NCBI RefSeq assembly: GCF_021018895.1
Contig: NC_079372.1
Span: forward strand, 17,084,318 to 17,148,317
Direction: 5' to 3'
Source: Seriola aureovittata
Lineage: Eukaryota; Chordata; Actinopteri; Carangiformes; Carangidae
Length of the DNA: 64,000 bases
The translations under genes were made by a program, and so were the position numbers. The notes below the pieces were generated by a model. The model did no database searches and was not told the origin of the DNA. It saw only the letters and a list, made by a program, of their open reading frames with translations. Positions 60,233 through 64,000 of the stretch are shown here, one piece after another (the stretch's first letter is position 1; each line of letters opens with the position of its first letter).

Positions 60233-60942
60233 AGCTCAAACTCAAAACACGCCAGCCTATCTCGGCAATTACCAGAGCTGTCTGTGATAAAGTGGCGACT
60301 GCTTTAGTCATAAGAGACAGTCATGGTCCTGGTAATGTTAAAACGATACAGTTGGATCCCGTTATCCTGAATGACTCACACTGATTACATGAGTATTTGG
60401 TGGAGAGCTCGGCCTGCAGGAGGGAAACCATAGGCCTGGGCTCAAGGCCATGAAGCTTTAACCAGAGATTACTCACCACTGATGTCACTGAGATCCCCGC
60501 AAACTATATTTCTGTGATGTGTTCAACCACCTACTGAAATGATTAAGAGGGTTGATTACAGCGAACTGTCTGACTGAATGTTTTGATACCTTTTCACCTT
60601 TTTATAAGGTTGAATAACTAAGCTGTGGCTGAGATGTTTTTCACAGCAATGAGTGATACATTCCTATATATACATCACTGCAACCAGGCAGATATTTGAC
60701 GCAGAGGTTTCCATTAGACAGGAAGTCTGCAGGGTGAGGGGGGTGTCGGGGTCAGCTGTGATGTTGAGCTGCATGTTGAGAAAACATGGACTATGGTGCC
60801 ATTACGGCCATTACGCCATCATTCCATCTTCCTATGGCCCATTCCTGCAGCATGGTTTGCATGTAGGGGTCAGTTTAGTTAATGTGATGGGATCACACCA
60901 GCGGCCAATATTTTGACGTTCCTACGGCTGGTAACAATACAT

Positions 60943-61224
60943 CCAATCAACCATCCATTTTCTTTTGCTTATCTGGGGTCAGGTCACAGTGGCAGTAGGC
61001 TAAGCAGGGTAATCCAGACATCCCTCTCTCCAGCAACACTTTCCAGCTCCCTCCAGCGAGTTCTGGGTCTATCCTGGGGTTTCCTCCCAGCGTGATGTGC
61101 CAGGAGAACCTCTAAAGGAAGATGCCTGAACCACCACTAGTTCCTTTTGATGTGAAGGAGCAGCGACTCTACTCCGAACTCCCTCCAGATGAACAAGCTC
61201 CTTGCCCCCTCTCTAAGGCTGTAA
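60943..61224 (-). mobile_element. L2-like LINE, 3' end, 5'-truncated
   Basis: On the + strand it reads CCATCCATTTTCTTTTGC, TCTGGGGTCAGGTCACAG, GGTAATCCAGACATCCC, TCTGGGTCTATCCTGGGG, AACCTCTAAAGGAAG and CTACTCCGAACTCCC. This is the well-known teleost L2 3' region, here in reverse, so the element is on the minus strand. No ORF remains. Confidence 0.8.
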
Positions 61225-62947
61225 AGTAGTTTGCACACTGCCTTGCCTACTGTACTTTGCTTTACTAAAAATAAAGAGGCTCTGGGAAGCAAGACTCTGA
61301 CCACATCTGTCCTGATGAAAGGCCTTTATGTCAGAGAAACATCAGGCGGGTTATGTTGCTCTTTCTCTCATCCCTGACATCCTCCCCCACTTCCGCTCTA
61401 TCGATCTGTACTTCATTGTACATCCTCTTTTGGTAAAGGCGAGCAGACAGTGCAAACAGTTCACAGTCTCATGTGAAATGTTTTTTGACATGTTGAGCAG
61501 ATAAGAGGACTGACAGGGACAAGAGACAACGAGGAATCCTGATGCACAGAGCAGGGATTTGTAGTTACTGTGATAAACAGCTCTGTACTGCAACATCTGC
61601 AGGATGACTTTACCATTCAGTAATACGAACTGGACAGTATTAAAGTTTAGGTATTTTAGTCTTTACTCATCAGTCAGCCAGTTAACTGACAAGTCACACA
61701 AATAGTCAGCCAGTCAGTCACTGAGTAACTGGTAAACAACTGCAGACCTGAGATGAGAAGTTAAAAGTTTCAGCTCTGGAAGCTCAAGCTAGTTTTGTAA
61801 CCTTACAATCCTACGATATCCAAATAGTCATAAATCATGTGTTTATGGATTTGAACAGAATTTAAATTACAAAATTGAAAACCACATTATACCCAGTACA
61901 GTGAAGATAATACTGTACAAAGTCTAAGGCTGAACAATTTATCGTTTTTATAATATAATAGCAATTTCAAAGAGTGCAATTTTTAAAACCGGCAAGCAGA
62001 GATTTTACTAACTAATAACTAACAGTGTTTCAACATCTTAGCTTGCAAAATAAATAAAAACAATATAAGTAACATTAATTCTGTAACTTCAACAAGGAGC
62101 ATTTATTATTGTCTGGTCAATAAGTTCTCTGCATGGCGATGGCTTCACATTCACTATTGGTCTTTTTTCTGCTTTGCCACTGATGTTAATTTCAGAAAGC
62201 TAGCTAACTGGTAGCTTGGCAGTTTTCAGGCGTAAATGAAACACAACTGATAAACAGAGATGTTGGAATCTCCTGTTAAAACTTTTCAGCATCTCATATT
62301 ATCGTTTAAAGTTTATTAGCTTAAAACTGAACTGAGAAGTCTGGTTTCGGGCAGTGAAGGGGCTCCTCCTGTCAGTGTGCAAAGCTAACGGTCATGCTAG
62401 CTTAAGGGTCTAAAGTCTGTCTGCAGCATTATTTGGATAACTAGATTAGTTTGTAGCTGTTATCAATTAATACAAAGCAACTTTTGAAGTCATTATTGCT
62501 TCAGTGCTTCATATCAGATTTGTACCTCCGTACAGTCTGTCCAGCAGTCATTCAGTGAACCAGCCTGTGTGATTTCATATCAGTGGGGTTTTCCTGTGTG
62601 ACTAGTCTACGAGTTGAGCAGACAGCCAGTGAAACAGTGAGACAGTTTCTTTTTTCCCTCACCAGCGGAAATGACTCTTCTTGCCTAATTAGACAGACAG
62701 ACTGATCGACTCGTCACGGGCTGCATTTCACAAATTTTAATCCTTCCTCCTCCCACTGTTGCCCCCCTCCCTGTTTCTGTGTCTTTCCCCAACCTTCCCT
62801 CCATCTCTTTGCCCCTTGGCCCCAGTCACTCTCTCTCTCCCTCTCCCCCCAATTCCCTGTGGACTAAATTTTCCACTTGGGATCAAAGATAAGGAGGAAC
62901 TGTTCTCTGAGAGAGGAACATGCTGGAATAAAACTCTTTATGGCCCT

Positions 62948-62949
<2 letters not shown>

Positions 62950-63012
<63 letters not shown>
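62950..63012. repeat. (TG)n microsatellite
   Basis: About 30 TG dinucleotides after a CT-rich stretch. No gene nearby. Confidence 0.95.
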
Positions 63013-63013
<1 letters not shown>

Positions 63014-64000
63014 AGTAGAACAGAGATGGGCCAGCTGGAGGCTGTTGACCTTGTGGGCAAAGAGTAGGGAACAGAATGACAGAGGACAACCAAAAGAAAA
63101 AAAAGAAACCATGAACTGTACATAGACTAGCTCTTACTACCAATCACTTTCTGTGGGGAGGAAGCTTAATAATAAAATAGGGGGGAGGTTTCCGGAAAAC
63201 TGGAGCAGACACACTGACAAGATACCGGATGGTGCAGTAACGAGACAATTTGTCACCGAGCTTACAATACCAGCCGGGTGGTGATGTAAACAGAAGCCGG
63301 GTGAGAACAGGATGGCTTACTGATGACACGGGGCCGACCTCCAGATGTGTGTGTTTGCACATAAACACTGTGAATATGCTCATGGTAATACCTGCCAAAC
63401 GTGGTTCAAGTGCAAGTGAGGAAACACCTTGAAAACCAGGTCATATATACAGTAGATATGGAAGGAAGGCTAAAGTTAATCGGCTAGGCAAGCAGACAGC
63501 TGAGATCTGTTATGTAGATCTATAAATGGGCCATGTCTCCATCGTCACTACATGAGTATACAGCATTCACAGTATTAGAGATTGATGCCATCCGATCTAC
63601 CCTCTTCATAAAAGGGTAGATAACAGCACAGACAACACGCCCCGCCCTATCCGACCTCTCCCTTCCTGGGCAGTAGCGATGGATATCACCATTTAACCAC
63701 CAGTCAACAACCACACATCAGCCACTTACAGTGAGGCCGTCAAACAACATCCTGCTCCTTTCTGTAATCAATCTTAACAGTTAATAAATGTGGTCCAGCA
63801 TTTTAGTAAAATGATTTGTTGTTTCCCAATAAGCTTGCTTGTGTCAATTCTAGGATTTTCAAATGAAACACGAGATGTTGTGGTAACATGTCTGTTTTGT
63901 GATTCGTCATCTTGTGCCATTAAAAATATCTACACTAAATCAATTAATTAAGTCAAAATTTGTGGGCATTATGCTTATTTACTTTCTTGCCCAGAGTCAG

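Larger units (their letters stand above)
52546..64000. other. Upstream tns2 intron or 5' region, no coding exon seen
   Basis: Reading the minus strand for the rest of the C1 domain (a Cys/His zinc-binding exon) found nothing. Contents: one diverged GTTAGC repeat, GT and CA tracts (53806-53840, 59968-60232, 62950-63012), a pyrimidine-rich stretch at 55370-56240, an L2 3' fragment, and a CpG-bearing stretch near 56800-56960. The remaining C1 exons and first exon are inferred to lie beyond 64000 unless an exon was missed. Confidence 0.55.

Noticed and set aside
60712..60918. Possible exon near GACGCAGAGG...CATGTTGAG
   Set aside because: No flanking splice pair in a coherent phase on either strand and no tensin C1-like Cys/His pattern.

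Overview
The window is vertebrate nuclear DNA, almost certainly from a spiny-rayed (percomorph-like) teleost. It has GT-AG introns of about 0.1-15 kb, mammal-recognisable proteins, and many interspersed repeats of fish type: Tc1 remnants, an L2-like LINE 3' end, Harbinger/hAT-like MITEs and several multi-copy teleost families. There are no prokaryotic features, no CRISPR array and no convincing functional tRNA or rRNA gene. The species cannot be named from the sequence alone.

Layout. (1) 1-5.8 kb, + strand: the last ten coding exons and 3'UTR of sars1 (cytosolic seryl-tRNA synthetase); the first ~46 codons lie to the left of the window. (2) 6.5-9.2 kb, +: a compact six-exon gene for a 174-aa PTB-domain protein resembling the PTB domain of GULP1/CED-6. 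(3) 9.4-~16.7 kb, +: tmem106c, a lysosomal/ER-type single-pass membrane protein (283 aa, seven coding exons). (4) 19.1 kb to beyond 52.5 kb, - strand: tns2 (tensin-2), 25 coding exons giving 1,632 residues: the end of the C1 segment, phosphatase-like and C2 domains, a long Pro/Ser/His-rich linker, SH2 and PTB domains. The N-terminal C1 exons are not visible and are inferred to lie beyond 64 kb. tmem106c and tns2 are convergent. The remaining 52.5-64 kb reads as tns2 5' intron (or upstream DNA) with simple repeats and a LINE fragment.

The most striking object is a ~14.7-kb AT-rich tandem array (about 22.17-36.84 kb) filling ~95% of one 15.5-kb tns2 intron that splits the SH2 coding sequence. 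Its basic period is ~36 bp, with many internal variants and higher-order duplications of ~0.9, ~1.2 and ~3.6 kb. About sixteen tRNA-like cassettes with recognisable Pol III A and B boxes are embedded in it. One ~460-bp patch is inverted. I cannot find a named family for it from memory.

Functionally the genes are unrelated housekeeping, trafficking or adhesion genes: translation (sars1), an endocytic/engulfment-type adaptor (PTB gene), lysosome/ER membrane (tmem106c) and focal adhesion signalling (tns2). Exon boundaries were read by hand from splice signals plus reading-frame continuity; the phases close across every junction in the visible parts of all four genes.
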